From: Paracentrotus lividus
Lineage: Eukaryota; Echinodermata; Echinoidea; Camarodonta; Echinidae
Length of the DNA stretch: 64,000 nt
Assembly: GCA_940671915.1 (NCBI GenBank)
Contig: CALNVZ010003435.1
Location: 12,862,395 to 12,926,394, forward strand
Direction of reading: 5' to 3'
Part shown: positions 50,762-63,381 of the stretch, in pieces
Position numbering within the stretch: the first letter of the stretch is position 1
How the letters are laid out: each line of letters opens with the position of its first letter
Program-made: the position numbers and the translations under genes
The notes under the pieces: model-generated
Databases searched by the model: none
Seen by the model: only the letters and a program-made list of their open reading frames with translations
What the model was told of the DNA's origin: nothing

Positions 50762-52077
50762 CAGAGAAGTAGTGATCAAAAATGACTTTTCCATTCCATT
50801 TTACGTGAATTTTTTATGATGTTGGATAAAAGGATTTGAAGGACATACTTTTGTAATAGCCTAAAGTAATATTTATCATTACTATCATTACCATTTAAAT
50901 AATTTATTTGGCTTCTATCATTTTTGAGGTTTATTAGGGAGACGTCTATACTCATGTAACATGAAATAAGAACGATTAATTGTAGATTTGAAACAGCTGT
51001 TCTGATTGGTCTAGAATGAGATTTTGACGCATGAAATCCATTCAACAAGGATCCTGATTGGCTATTACCAATACCAATTGAAAACCCTTTTTGTTACAGG
51101 GCACATATGAGTACCTGAATATAAAAAACAGTCCATACCTTGGCCAAATTGAGTTCTAATCGTGGGAGGTTGTTGTTTACACGTGCTCCCATCTTGTGTA
51201 TAATTTACAGCACTGAATTCTTCCCCAAAATGCCTGAAATCATCGAATAACTATCCAACATCCCCATTGGCTACACACAAAATGCATTTGGTTTTTCTTG
51301 ATTTACTCTGAATGGACTGTCATGGACTTGGGCTGTTCTTATATTCATATAATATGTACACAGTGTATGCACTATTTCCACTCCTATGGAGAATGTTTTT
51401 TATTTCTGTTGATATCAATAATGTACATATAAATTTTAAGACCAATGTCAAAGAATTCATCATGTTCATAGATAAAAAATACACGAGTTATAAACTAACT
51501 GTTATGGTACTCTAAATTTGCTCTGCAATACGACGATTTTTTTTAAATAGAAATCTTGGCATTTAATTTGTTTTTATTTTGCCCTAAAATAACTGCACTA
51601 TTTATATGTTTTGTGATTAATCTTTTTTTTTTTTACTATGTTTTATAGCTTCTTGTCCCTGGTGGACCAAGACTTTGATGTTTTATATTTTAAAAATGCT
51701 AGAAAAAAAAAGACAATCTTTTTAATACTTTTAGAATGCACAGTAAAACTTTTGTATGCATGGGTACCAAGATATGTATGCTAAGCAGAACAATCAATCG
51801 CCATCATGGTCAAGATAGGTTTAGAACAGTCAGACAGTTGTTGGTGATTTGTAAATGTTTACTGGTACTCATACATGTGCCTAGCTGTGTGTGCTCTTGA
51901 TACAATTAATATCCACGAAACAATGTGAAGAAAATGTAATATATGAACGATACCCCTCATATTGACGAAGGTATTCATGAATTAAACAATTTTACAGGAA
52001 ATTCATATTCAAAACTCATGGAAATTTGTCTAGTTTGTTACTGCCTGAAAAGTTTGTGGCACAATATTTTTGCACTG
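50762..52077 (+). other. Probable 3' UTR and intergenic sequence after gene A
   Basis: AT-rich with no coding signal. An ATTAAA occurs near 51982, but I cannot tell whether it is used. Confidence 0.35.
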
Positions 52078-53062
52078 CACTGTAAACATAAATTAGTCAT
52101 TTGACTAATAAAAATTAGTCCTGCCATATGTCTGAAATGACTAGAATTAATTAGTCGAATGACTAATGTTTAGTCAGATGACTAGAATTAATTAGTCGAA
52201 TGACTAATGTTTAGTCATTTCAGACACTTTTTGATTTAGCCAGATGACTAGAATTAATTAGTCAGATGACTAGAATTAATTAGTCGAATGACTAATGTTT
52301 AGTCATTTCAGACACTTTTGGATTTAGCCAGATGACTAGAATTAATAAGTCAGACAAAGCTAAATATTAGTGACTTATTTTAGTTGGTCATCATTTTAAG
52401 GCCACATTTTATGTAAACACAAAAGAAATGAAGCAACTAAATCTCTTTTTGATTTAAAACAGATTTATTTCAACATAATCGGGCTATGCATATTAATAAT
52501 AATAATAATAACGTACAAAATTTCATTTTTACATAGTACAACATAAATTATAAAAATATATAGCATAATACTATAATAATAGTTAACATTATCACGATAG
52601 CAGATACTCTGAATTGTTGTAATGATGATTACACAATAAATAGTCTGCCAAGACATCATAGTGTTATTACTGTACTAAAAGGCAAATTTGTGAGGCCAAT
52701 ACACTTAAATAGCATAGGAGGAAGAGAGTGAGAGGGTGAGGAAGACACAAAGTAAAGTGAAAGGAGAACAAGAGGGAAGGACAGAGGAAGAGAGAAACCA
52801 GGATAGAGAAGTATGGAAAAGTCTAATACAAATCTATATATATATTTTCCATGCTAAATCCAAAAGTGTCTGAAATGACTAAACATTAGTCATTCGACTA
52901 ATTAATTCTAGTCATCTGACTAATTAATTCTAGTCATCTGGCTAAATCCAAAAGTGTCTGAAATGACTAAACATTAGTCATTCGACTAATTAATTCTAGT
53001 CATTTCAGACATAGGGCAGGACTAATTTTTATTAGTCAAATGACTAATTTATGTTTACAGTG
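52078..53062. mobile_element. Foldback element made of TTAGTCA motifs
   Basis: Left CACTGTAAACATAAATTAGT and right ACTAATTTATGTTTACAGTG are exact inverses. Both arms contain direct repeats of about 60-65 bp with ATGACTAGAATTAATTAGTC, GAATGACTAATGTTTAGTCA and TTTCAGACACTTTTGGATTTAGCCAG. These blocks are themselves partly palindromic (TAGTCA/TGACTA). The centre (52440-52850) is AT-rich and purine-rich with no coding signal. No clear target-site duplication was found. Confidence 0.8.
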
Positions 53063-53764
53063 TGATTCCTCCCGGTGTGAAACATAATTATTAATTAATT
53101 AATTAATTAATTAATTATTTGGTATGGTGCTACACTGTCATAATGAAGAATTACATTGACCCAATTTGGGGCCATTGGGTCATTCATGCCAGGCCATTTC
53201 TCGTCAAATATCTGAAATGGCCCAAATTGACACGGAATGGTGTATTGCCCCGAAATTAACCCAGAATGGGTGGTATTTTCACGTCTCTTATTTTTCCTCA
53301 TTTTTTAAAGCATATGCTAGAGGGGCTCTTAGCCGGGGGGGGGGGGGTGGTAAGATAATGAACGAAATAGTACTTAAATTCAATATCCAACCCGAAGTGC
53401 TATCATCAAATCAAAAATCATTGACGTTCTTATTTATATTGATAACTAACAGGATACGAACGAGTATGGACCATATCTTATTTGGTTCATGATAGGATTA
53501 CGTGAATTAAAATACATGAAGTACGTTGGTATGTTGAATGTTTTAGTTGATGTTGTATGACTAAGTTATGGATATTTATTGGTTAATTTATAAAATAAAT
53601 ATTTCTAAGATAACACTTGAAATTTTGACGTTGTTTCTTTCTTTTCGTTGTCTTTATGTGTTATTAATATCGCAGTAAATAAACTCATCTATTATTATTT
53701 TATTTTGTGTATCTTTCTCGTTTTGAAGCCTTTCTTGCTTCTTTCTTCCTTTTAGCTTTATCAC

Positions 53765-53800
<36 letters not shown>

Positions 53801-56310
53801 TTCTTTATTTTTATTTTTTTACAAAGCACTTAATCCCATCCCTTCTGCTTCCCATCACCACACAGTATCAGAGATTGTGAAACACAATGAAAAAACACAG
53901 TGTGAACAAATTATAGAATCGTATTCCCATATTTTAACATTGTGAATAACATTTCAACACTGTTAGGGAATAAATTCATAGTGCACAACCGAACATGACT
54001 ACGTGAATGACCTGTGGAAAACCACAGCACAGTGTGAAATCATTATTCACACCGTTAATTCGAGTGTTTTCACATTAAGTCGTTTAAGTGTACACATTGG
54101 CCCGTTTTTTCATCCAAAGACTGAGATTGTATACGAATTGAAGTTTATGCAGGGCTATTTTGTGATCCTTTTGTATGCGCATCCAGACTAAAGGATCGCA
54201 CAATAGGACAGCAAAAAACTTCACCCATACAACAACTCAGTCTTGGGTTTTTCCACAAGGCGTCCCCCCCCTCCCTTCCCTCTCCCCCCACCCCCCTTCT
54301 CAGCCGTTCGTCGGCCCAGACCTAAGACTCCATGCACCCTACGAAAATCCCCATCGATGCGAACACCCCTCCCCCGACCACCCCCTCCCCCTCTCCCCTC
54401 TCTCTCTCTCCTCTCTCTCTCTCCATCTCTCTCTATTTTACCACAATATCTCCTTTCTTACATTTCATCTTTTAAATCTTCATATCCCTTCTATGTCCTT
54501 ACCGTACCCTAAACTTTCTTCTCCTCACCCAACTTTCTTCCTTATCTTTCATTATTGTTGCATTCCTTGGATATTAGGCATCCATGACTTTTAACAGACG
54601 TACCTGGCAAAAACAAAAACAACAACAACAAACAAACAACAACAAACAAAGGAACCAACAAAATCATTCGTTTTTGTAGAAATAATTTATAAGTAGACAC
54701 AAGTGCAAAAAATATCGTTATGCGAAATAATGACTAAAATAGAGAGAAATAAGTACGTTGCATGATAATGGAAGACAAACTACAAGATCGTGTCCAAATG
54801 AAGTTCGACTAACTGTGAATTATATTCTTGATTTCAATAGAAAACTATCAGAGTTTAATATTATAAAAGTAATATCTAATTACATTGTAAATCTAATAAA
54901 ATAGATGAAAATTTGCTATAAAAGACAGAGTATGAAAAAAAAATAAAAAATAAAAAAATAATAATAAAAAAATCCTTTCAAATAATAAGTTATAGGAAGA
55001 CGAATCACGATTTTCTTTTGATAATAAATGAAAGCACTGTCGTCGGATATACTCTTTATATTATAAGGCTTTACACAATAATTATATATATACATCTATT
55101 CAAATTTCGTTCACAAATACGTAATCCGATTTAATCATCAGGTAACAAATTTTCTGCAAATTATAAACATTTTCTATAAAGGAACGCACGTTCTTTCATC
55201 ATTTTACATAACTATAACTGTAAGTAAATATGATATTAACAACCATATGAATTTAGTTCTGCAACGTTCATCGAATGATTCTCAGCTACAGATAAGGGGC
55301 AAGAGCAGGGACATTTTTTTTTCTCATCATTGAAGTGTACAAAATTGCAAAAATGACAACAGATTATGTTTTTTTATCCTGTTCATCCTCCCCCTTCAAA
55401 AAGAAAAAAAGAAAAAGAAAGAAGCTCCACTGTCCCTCTTTTAAATATCAATTATATAACTATGCTGGTGACAATAAATATGTATCTTATAGAATAACCA
55501 CTATCAATATGTTTTTATAAAGATAGTTCGAGTATTTTTTGTCTATATAATAGAAAATATTAATCAAAGTAATAGCATCGCATGACTATAACGGGTAAGG
55601 TGTTATATCAAAAGTAATAAGTTACACTTGGCGTGTCAAATATTATACTCTGATATGCAAGACACAGTTCTTACAGTCTGTGTCAAATAAAATGGTACAG
55701 TTGGGGAACATTTTTTTTTATTGTATGAAGGGTAGTCACACCTAATAATGCTTGGTATTTCCAATAAGCTTTCTTCTGCATTTTTTCCCATCCCATTTGG
55801 TCCTGTAGATCTTGAGATATAATTAGTTTTTCTACAAGCGATAAAATTTCATGTTGCGCACGCGCGTGCCATGGCTTTGTGTAGGTTTCGAACAGAAGTC
55901 GCCAAAATGAACCAAAAGAACAATAGGTTTGCGCGGAGTTAATTCCCTTGTCTTCACACAGAAATAAGCAAATCTTTTGTTCTACATAAGCAAATTATTT
56001 GAAATAAATTGCATAAGCAAGCACAATATATTGGCTTTAATTTGATACCATATATACATAGCATTTTTAAAGATTTTATACCTAAATGTTTTTTTCCCGA
56101 CTGACCACACTTTTTGACACAGACTGTATACTGTGTTTAGCTATAATTTATCTGTTAAACATGCTAAATGGTGGATTTCATCTTCCATCTAGAGCATCAA
56201 AAAAAGCATCAAAAGAAATATAAAATGCCCATAAACATTATACAAAGTGCACACGTGTGTTCAGCCAAAAATATAGCTCAAAATAACAATTTCTTGATAT
56301 TAAACATATA
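53063..56310. other. Intergenic sequence between convergent genes
   Basis: Contains the TTAA run, a CT-rich stretch (53764-53806), C/T-rich low complexity (54260-54440), A-rich (CAAA)n-like sequence (54608-54650), and repeated CACAGTGTGAA words (53895 and 54029) that may mark a degraded small repeat. No gene was recognised. The open frames at 54175-54594 are Pro/Leu/Ser low complexity. Confidence 0.5.
53083..53117. repeat. (TTAA)n microsatellite
   Basis: TTAATTAATTAATTAATTAA run just right of the 52.1-53.1 kb element. Confidence 0.9.
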
Positions 56311-56998
56311 CCGAGTGAGTCAAAAAAAAAATTTACACTAGAAAATGTCAATAAAAAGAAAACCAATTTATAAACCCTAAATTATTTTACATATTCTGAA
56401 AGAGTAACTCCTCCCGCATAACTTTTTAACGAAAAAGTTTTCCGCTTAATAACTTGGCAGGGGTGTTGTTACACATATTGACTACATTGTTATGAAAATT
56501 AGATTGACTCGTCAAGTAATGCACGAATGAGACACATCAAAGAGTAAATTGCCACTGACAGACCTAAAAAGGCCTCCTAATACTTTTGAAAGGAGATTAT
56601 TTTGTCTTGAGTCGTGTGCTCACTCATGCCTGACTCTACAGATTTATTCTCATTTTCATCACAAATGTAGTCAATATGTGTAACAACATCCCTGCCAAGT
56701 TATTAAGCGGAAAACTTTTTCGTAAAAAAATTATGCTATTTTATTCATGATGGAGTTGCTTTTTTGTCAGCTTTTGTTGTTTCAATTTCATCACCAACAC
56801 CAACCTGGCAACAATTCGAAATTTGCATGTTCGCAAACAATGCGTCGTGTTCACCAAGCGTAAAGACATACCACACAAAAATGGTACCAGAAGATGCGGG
56901 AGGAGTTACTCTTTCAAATATGTAAAATATTTTAGGTTTATAATTGGGTTTTCTTTTTGACATTTTTCTAGGTGTAAAGTTTCTTTTGACTCACTCGG
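56311..56998. mobile_element. TA-flanked foldback element (MITE-like), 688 bp
   Basis: Ends CCGAGTGAGTCAAAA and TTTTGACTCACTCGG, each flanked by TA. Inverse homology includes GAGTAACTCCTCCCGCAT / ATGCGGGAGGAGTTACTC and AAGTTTTCCGCTTAATAACT / AGTTATTAAGCGGAAAACTT. The right arm is interrupted by about 150 bp (56735-56885) that has no counterpart on the left. It has no coding capacity. Confidence 0.85.
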
Positions 56999-57495
56999 TA
57001 TAGGACATCTGTACATGTTACCGAATAGATATCTGATTATGCATAACCATAACTTTTTTTAAATAACTCCTATCCTTTCAGCACAAGTTATTCTTGTGAT
57101 ATTATTCTGGCCTTGGAAATCAAGGTTCATCAATATAGAAAATAAATTTTAATGTCTGTCTTCTTTGTGTGAAAATAAAGATTGTCCATAACCCTGTAAA
57201 ATATTTGCATAGAACATACATTTCAATATAATTTCAATTATACGGTATAACAGTGATGAAAATATATATACCGTGAATGGAATTATAAGCACGAGCTTGT
57301 GATAATAACAAAGTCCCGGTTTTGTCGTTCTAATTATACCATGGACTGGTAGGGTCTATGATTATACAGTATATCATACATAGGATAAATATAATAAAGA
57401 AGGTTCAAATATTTCCAAGTGTGATATATCATCATTTATTGCAAGACACATTTTACGTGAATGGAATGATTCTACCAATTATATATATAATATAT

Positions 57496-57552
<57 letters not shown>

Positions 57553-59114
57553 TAACATATACATTATTTTACACACGAAAGGCAAGTTTACTGGCATATG
57601 ATTTGTGTACGGACTGACTCAGTCATGTCAATTCAATAATATGGTGCTGATAATAAATTAAATAATGGAATATAATTATATATTCCTATATCATAATATA
57701 TAGGTACATTCGTAGAGTGAAAGACAATGCATTCATATTGAATACCATTGTGCTATCCACATTTACCACAATTAGAATGTTACAATTAGCTCTTCAATAA
57801 ACACATTTTCATGCTTTCACCAGCCACAATACGATCAGACAAATAGTTCAGATACACATTCTCATGACACGATACATAATTAGTCATATTTGAAGCTTTC
57901 AAAGTCCCCCTCCAAGTCAATACAAGTTTCTCAACATTTTAATATACGATGTCAATATCATTGACTACTATGGCAACACCTCAAAAATATCACTATTTAT
58001 TATAACATAAATCCTTTGCAGCCCTCTACGACATAAAACTTTAGGAACAACAGCTATCCGGAAATGAAAAATATACATAAAGAAAATAAAGAGATTAGAA
58101 AAGAAAAATAAAGAAACGTTTATTATTAGTTTGTTTCACAAACCATGAAGATCATTTTTTTTTATAGGAACTAGTATTCCTCACACGAATTCCAAATTGT
58201 AATACATTTTTTTTTTGTAAACAAAAAATTCTGATATATCATTCAAGGGCATATATTTCCCCAAAATTACATGAAAAATTCAATCTCTGTGATTCATTGT
58301 AAACAATTCCAAACTAGCCTATACACAAATTTTCTTCTAAGAAAATATTGCTTTGTTTAGATTAACTCTAAAAAATACAATATCTAACATTAGACCGTGT
58401 TTTTTTTTTTTTTTTTTTTTTGTACATAGATTTCTGACAGCGAGGGTCAAAAAAAAAAAAAAAAAAAAAAAGAGAGAGAAAAAAAAGAGAGACAGAACTT
58501 ATTCTTGATATCCGAATCCGATGTGAATTTGCAGCATACAAGTTCCTTTGTGTGACGATTACGATTACGATTACTTAGTTAACAAACAAATTTATTAATA
58601 TCTTGATAGAATATGTAAATCTTAAATTTTTTAAATTATTCTTCCCAAAATTAGTTTTAATTCATCTAAAACTACCACAAAAGGGTGTGCACCAACGACA
58701 ATACACAATATCAATACTCAGTCTCTTATCTCTACCTCCCAAAGGTTACTAAGTTGCACCCCACACCAATCCTCAACAAGATGGGTGCAAGTTTGTACCC
58801 CAATCAGTGACCAATGCGCAAGTTGAGAGGTGCAGTAAAAGTTAAAAAACAAAAACAGTTTGCTGCGTGAATGATTATTGATATTTCAGCGCATCGACCA
58901 AACCACTTTGCCGAGACCCGAAGCAAAGATTATTTCGCTCTTGGTAGCCAACTTTTGTCAGTTTTGGCTCGGTCTGGAATCGGTCTTGTTGGTGTGACCT
59001 TGCAGGATTACTACCCTTAGACAACTATCACAGGACAACTATCCCCTCGGACCACTAATCCCAGTTATCCCGAAGCCTAAATCTGTTTCTGTGTAGATAA
59101 TTGTCCAGTGGAAG
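56999..59114. other. Intergenic sequence downstream of gene B
   Basis: AT-rich. Contains an (AT)n run at 57480-57550, a T run (58399-58421), an A run (58449-58470) and a short (GATTAC)n at 58557-58575. No gene was recognised. Confidence 0.5.
57480..57550. repeat. (AT)n microsatellite
   Basis: About 70 bp of alternating AT with two AA phase breaks. Confidence 0.95.
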
Positions 59115-59433
59115 TTATCCGGATACGGCGACCTGGGTCCTAGGGTTTACAACAAGTTCCATGGTAGAAGCTTTATTTCTTGTGGACTGTGACTTGTGGA
59201 TCAGTGCGCGAAGAGTTTTCCCTCCGATGTTTGGACTTGAAGCTTCCGTCTTAACTGCTTTCGTGTCGTCATCAACCACGACCTTCTGGACATCTTGAAG
59301 AGATTCGATGTCCTGGAGACCCTGACGGCTGCCGATTCCATCCTGGCTGCCCGGTTGTGATAGACCTCGTCCTTGACAGCCGATGTCGAGTCGCCTTCAC
59401 CGGCCTCGAGGACGCTCACGAAAGAACTCTTGG
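59115..59433 (-). CDS. Gene B candidate cytoplasmic-tail exon, frame-shifted
   Basis: On the - strand, acceptor GCATTTCAG (exon from 59433; CCAAG|AGT at 59428 is an alternative) is followed by SSFVSVLEAGEGDSTSAVKD and EVYHNRAA. Continuing in this frame gives a less natural sequence to a TGA at 59201. The adjacent frame from about 59350 reads QDGIGSRQGLQDIESLQDVQ, KVVVDDDTKAVKTEASSP and ends ASTMELVVNPRTQVAVSG with TAA at 59115-59117. The two halves look like one Ser/Asp/Lys-rich tail broken by a 1-nt deletion near 59350. It would join the exon at 59924-59960 if the phase-0 donor CGT|GTAAGG there is used. The family is not known. Confidence 0.35.
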
Positions 59434-59848
59434 CTGAAATGCTTGGTCGGATATATTCCTTTTTCTTTATACTGCGATGGAGCCGAATAGTTTTAGAGGG
59501 AGAAAATATAGGAAGTGTAATGAGCATAGAAGAAAAACTTGCTCTGTACGTCATTGATGCCAATTTGACGATAATGATCGTTGTTTTGTTTTTATAAATT
59601 ACGACGTGCGTATTTTGGAGGAGGGGATAGGGGTTAATAACGGTTATCAGGATGGGAAGGGAAAGTTTTTAGAAAAGACAGTCCATGGCAACAGGATGGC
59701 AATCATGCAAGTTAGCGATTGTACAGCGCTCATGAGGTATTAGAAAGGATTCGAAGAAGATCAAGTTCGCTATACGTCGTCAGTCCGACTTCTACGCCTA
59801 ACTACGATGTTGCCACGTGAGGTTCTTTAGCCAATGGGATCCTGTGTT

Positions 59849-59960
59849 TTATATGTCGTCTGTTGCTACGATGGGCCGCTTAAAGACACTCTTTGGACGC
59901 CGGGCAGGCCGAATCTGCCTTACACGCCTGGGGCGTGGCATGCCCGTTGAAGGTTGCGAG
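59849..59960 (-). CDS. Gene B tail exon, Arg/Pro-rich
   Basis: On the - strand a strong acceptor (CTTCCCTCTTCATTTTCAG) precedes one base that completes the phase-2 codon left by the transmembrane exon. The frame then reads SQPSTGMPRPRRVRQIRPAR and RPKSVFKRPIVATDDI to a TAA at 59849-59851. A basic, proline-rich stretch soon after a membrane helix is what a cytoplasmic juxtamembrane region should look like. An internal donor (CGT|GTAAGG, exon end 59924) could instead splice to 59428, giving a longer tail. So there are two possible C-termini. Confidence 0.45.
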
Positions 59961-62900
59961 CTGAAAATGAAGAGGGAAGGAGAAAATCAAATATACGAGA
60001 ACCCATGGCATACAATTTAAGAGGACTATTGGGGATCTGGCGATTTTTTCGATTTTTTTCCATGGAAGAAGTACGAAACAATTTAAACAATTTAAAGATA
60101 ATATTGTTATGGTGACCGGTTGAAATTTAAAAAATGGAGCCCATATAGCACAAACAAACCTATAAGCCATATAAAAATATTTTTGAGGGTTTAAGAATGA
60201 AAGTTTTGGTACTCCTTCCTTTTAAGGTCCCATAACGATAATCAATCTTCTGCTGGGGCAAACGCTGAGTTTTCATGAATTATTGTCATCATTATTATTA
60301 CTATTTTATCATCCTAATTATTATTACAATACTTATTATAAATATATAATCACCCCCGTTATCCCCCTTTTAATGAGGCACTCTTTTATAGCGGATAATT
60401 ATAAAACTTTTGCTACGATTAATAATAATTCAAGGAGTTGAAATTTTATACAAAACGAACGGAAAGATTGTTCTTTGTTGCTGTCAGCTTCAAAATAGTG
60501 AGATGAAGCCGAATATGATGTCAAGTATTCAAAATTTGGTCAGCTGTGTCACATGTGGTTCGAAAGCCTGTTAATCGATTTCATGAGATCGCATTGAGTA
60601 GCATTTAGCAGAAGAAATGTTAAGCATGTTAAATAGTTATGCGATGCCGATGAGAGAGGTGAATGGAGAAAAGGGAGAGATATGAAAGGAGAGAAAGATA
60701 TGTATTTGAGAGAGAGAGAAAGGAAAGGTTAGGCAGTCACATACATGCACAAATAATATAGCTTCTGATTTCCTTGTTTCAGCCATTAATAATCATTTGC
60801 CGTTGCAGTTCGTGCGGGCTGAAAATTTAGGCCTATATATGTTTAAAGCTATCATGCATAATGCAAAATACAATAAATAAATAAATAATAGATAAGATGT
60901 ATAAGCATCAATACCGCAAAAAAAAAAAAAAAAAAAAAAAAAAAACACGTAAAACATTCACAGTGTAGAGAATATAATAATCGTAGAATTAAATAAAAGA
61001 TTGATTAACGATGACTTGTATTAACGGTCAAAACATATTATTTTTCTTGAAAAAGAAAAAAAAACAAATCAAAACGAGCGTTTGATTAAGAAGAGAATTG
61101 CCCAAAATATTATAAATTGAAAAGAAATGAAGATAAAGAAGAAATTATACACAGAACAATTATTGATAGATTGGTATTAATAGATTAATTTCGGCTTTAA
61201 ATTCGAATACTCTTACTAGCGCTCAGCATGACCAAATGAGCACGTTGGCCCGTATTCACAAAGATGTACTAAGTTAAGCCATAGGTTAAATCTGTGGTGT
61301 AACTATAGGAAGCAAAGTGTGACACAATCTCGAACAGTAAATGTTTGATTTATCAGAATTTTTAGCACTGGAACCATTACAAACTGCATGGGAATGATAA
61401 CTACGAAAGTTTTCCTAACCATTAAAGCACGATTCCAGAATCCACTAAACGTGTAATGAACATAACAATGTAGACATATTTGTCACATTTTGGCTAACCA
61501 TATAATAAACCACAGATTTCAGGGGTTGACTCTTGTTCTTTACTTAACGTTGTATTGTAAAAGTGTTTTTAAAAAAATGGATAAATGGACCTGTACAATG
61601 TTATCATTTCTATTTAGATCACCCACACCATATTTGATTCTACGTTTAGGTCATATATCTTTAACAGGGAAGCATAATAAAACGCCTTCAAAGATGAAAA
61701 CATAATTCATAAATTAAAATGAAATGGATATGAAATGAAGATATCTCGTGTACTATATCATCATGATAAGCAATGCCAAAATCATAATTCATTAAGAAGC
61801 ATAATAGCTTTGAAAGGCAGCAATAATGATACGACACACATAAAAACAATCATGATTAAATTCTGGATACCAGAAAAAATATAGGAAAATATCATAATAA
61901 TCAACAAGACATAACCTATTATGAATGAATGCCTGGCAACATAATTTAATGTTGTGTATGTTCTTTCGTGTATTCTTTTTATAAAACAAATGTAAAAAAA
62001 TAAATAAATATGCAGAAGTTCTAACGTGCAAAAATACTGCATACTATATGCTTTGAACGGATTCTTGAATATTTGCTCCAACAGACTCGTCAGACTGGTG
62101 TTTGCACAAAATAACTTTATAGATAGTGAAATTACATCTTTAATATTTCACTATATTTCATTTGTTTTCATTTCTTTTTAAATTGCTCTTGATATGGTTG
62201 TTAAAAGCAAATTCTAATGATGTTTATAAAATGAAATTGAATTGCAAGCTGCCTTGGTGAAAAGTGGACAAATGGTACTTCATTATCCTTTGTTTTTAAA
62301 TTTGTGACGATAGAAGTAGCCATCACATTTCATCAATTAAATTTAAGATTTGCGTTGTCATGGCAATGATTTAAGTGCATATTAGCAATGTAAGCCTTTA
62401 ATTAAAACACTTTGTGCCATTGAAGTTTGTCATAAATAAATTCATAGTAAAATTGCTCACATGTTTCAATTTTCGCTCTGAGTTTTGTCGTCGCTGAGCA
62501 CATACGTATGAAACGTATTGGGAACTATAACAAGGAAAAATTATCATCATCCCATTAATGATTATTGATACTGTTAATAACTGAAAAGAGGCCGAGAAGA
62601 GATGAAAACCAAGCCTAATACGTAATTATACGAGAAAAATGCACCCTTTCTAAATTTGCAGGTTATAAAGAATTTTGCATTTTTTAATTTAAAATTATTT
62701 CGATCTGATAAGAATAATGTACGTAAGTTTGGCAAAATCTTTGCTTCTATTCTTTGAAATGAGTACACTTGCCATCGAATTTGATAATTTCTCACGTCTG
62801 ATGAGAAGATGAGATAAATCATAATTATCAAGATTCTTAAAACGGCTTTGAGAAGAACAAAAAACAAACAAACATAATCTGTCCGAAACTTGTACATGAC

Positions 62901-63107
62901 ATGCAGTCTCACTGCTGATTTCCGTAAGATCAACCAAAAAATGCCGGAGTGCAGACATCACATAAATGGGGAAAGCCAAGGGTCAAATAAAAATTAATAA
63001 TAAAGAAAAAAGGCGCAAATATCTTCAATTATGTACATCTGGTATCGTTCTAAATAACAATAAAACATTTTAAGAAGCTTAGGAACATATCCGGGAACTT
63101 TACTCAC
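59961..63107 (-). other. Intron of gene B (inferred)
   Basis: 3.1 kb, AT-rich, with a poly(A) run (60918-60945) and a possible short-repeat fragment at 61248. The open frames at 61.5-62.9 kb lack splice support and coding character. Confidence 0.4.
60918..60945. repeat. Poly(A) tract
   Basis: A run of about 28 A, just after an (AAAT)n stretch. Confidence 0.85.
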
Positions 63108-63381
63108 CATTTATGAATGGCCATGATGATGATCGTGATGGCGAAAATAGACGTAACTGCCGCAACAGTCGAAAGGACAATGGTAAGGGTCTTCTCTGCT
63201 CCACCATTCCCTTTGTTATCGGGATAGAAGGGATCATCTGCCGGGTTAGTACTGGCCTGGATCTCTCTCCCTTCGAGGGCATATAGGGTAAAGTTGGTTG
63301 TGACACTGAGAGATGATCGGATGCTGTCGAACTGGTAACCCAGTGCAGCCAGGAGAAGGTTCTGCGTCAGGTAGCCGCCAT
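63108..63381 (-). CDS. Gene B exon encoding juxtamembrane region and one transmembrane helix
   Basis: A 274-nt exon on the - strand. The acceptor (TTCTTTCCTCTC...CATCCAAG) begins it with two bases of a codon, and it ends at the consensus donor AAATG|GTGAGT in phase 2. It reads GGYLTQNLLLAALGYQFDSI, SLSVTTNFTLYALEGREI, an acidic linker PADDPFYPDNKG and then a hydrophobic helix TLTIVLSTVAAVTSIFAITI followed by IIMAIHK. NFT is a possible N-glycosylation site on the outside. The order (ectodomain end, acidic linker, helix, basic inside) fits a type I single-pass receptor or adhesion protein. A cadherin-superfamily member is possible but unproven. Upstream exons are off the right edge. Confidence 0.7.

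Noticed and set aside
54175..54594. 139-codon Pro/Leu/Ser-rich frame
   Set aside because: C/T-rich low-complexity sequence without splice sites or a recognisable domain.
63108..63381. Firm cadherin-23-type assignment for gene B
   Set aside because: The layout would fit, but no calcium-binding cadherin motif is visible in this exon and I cannot run a search.
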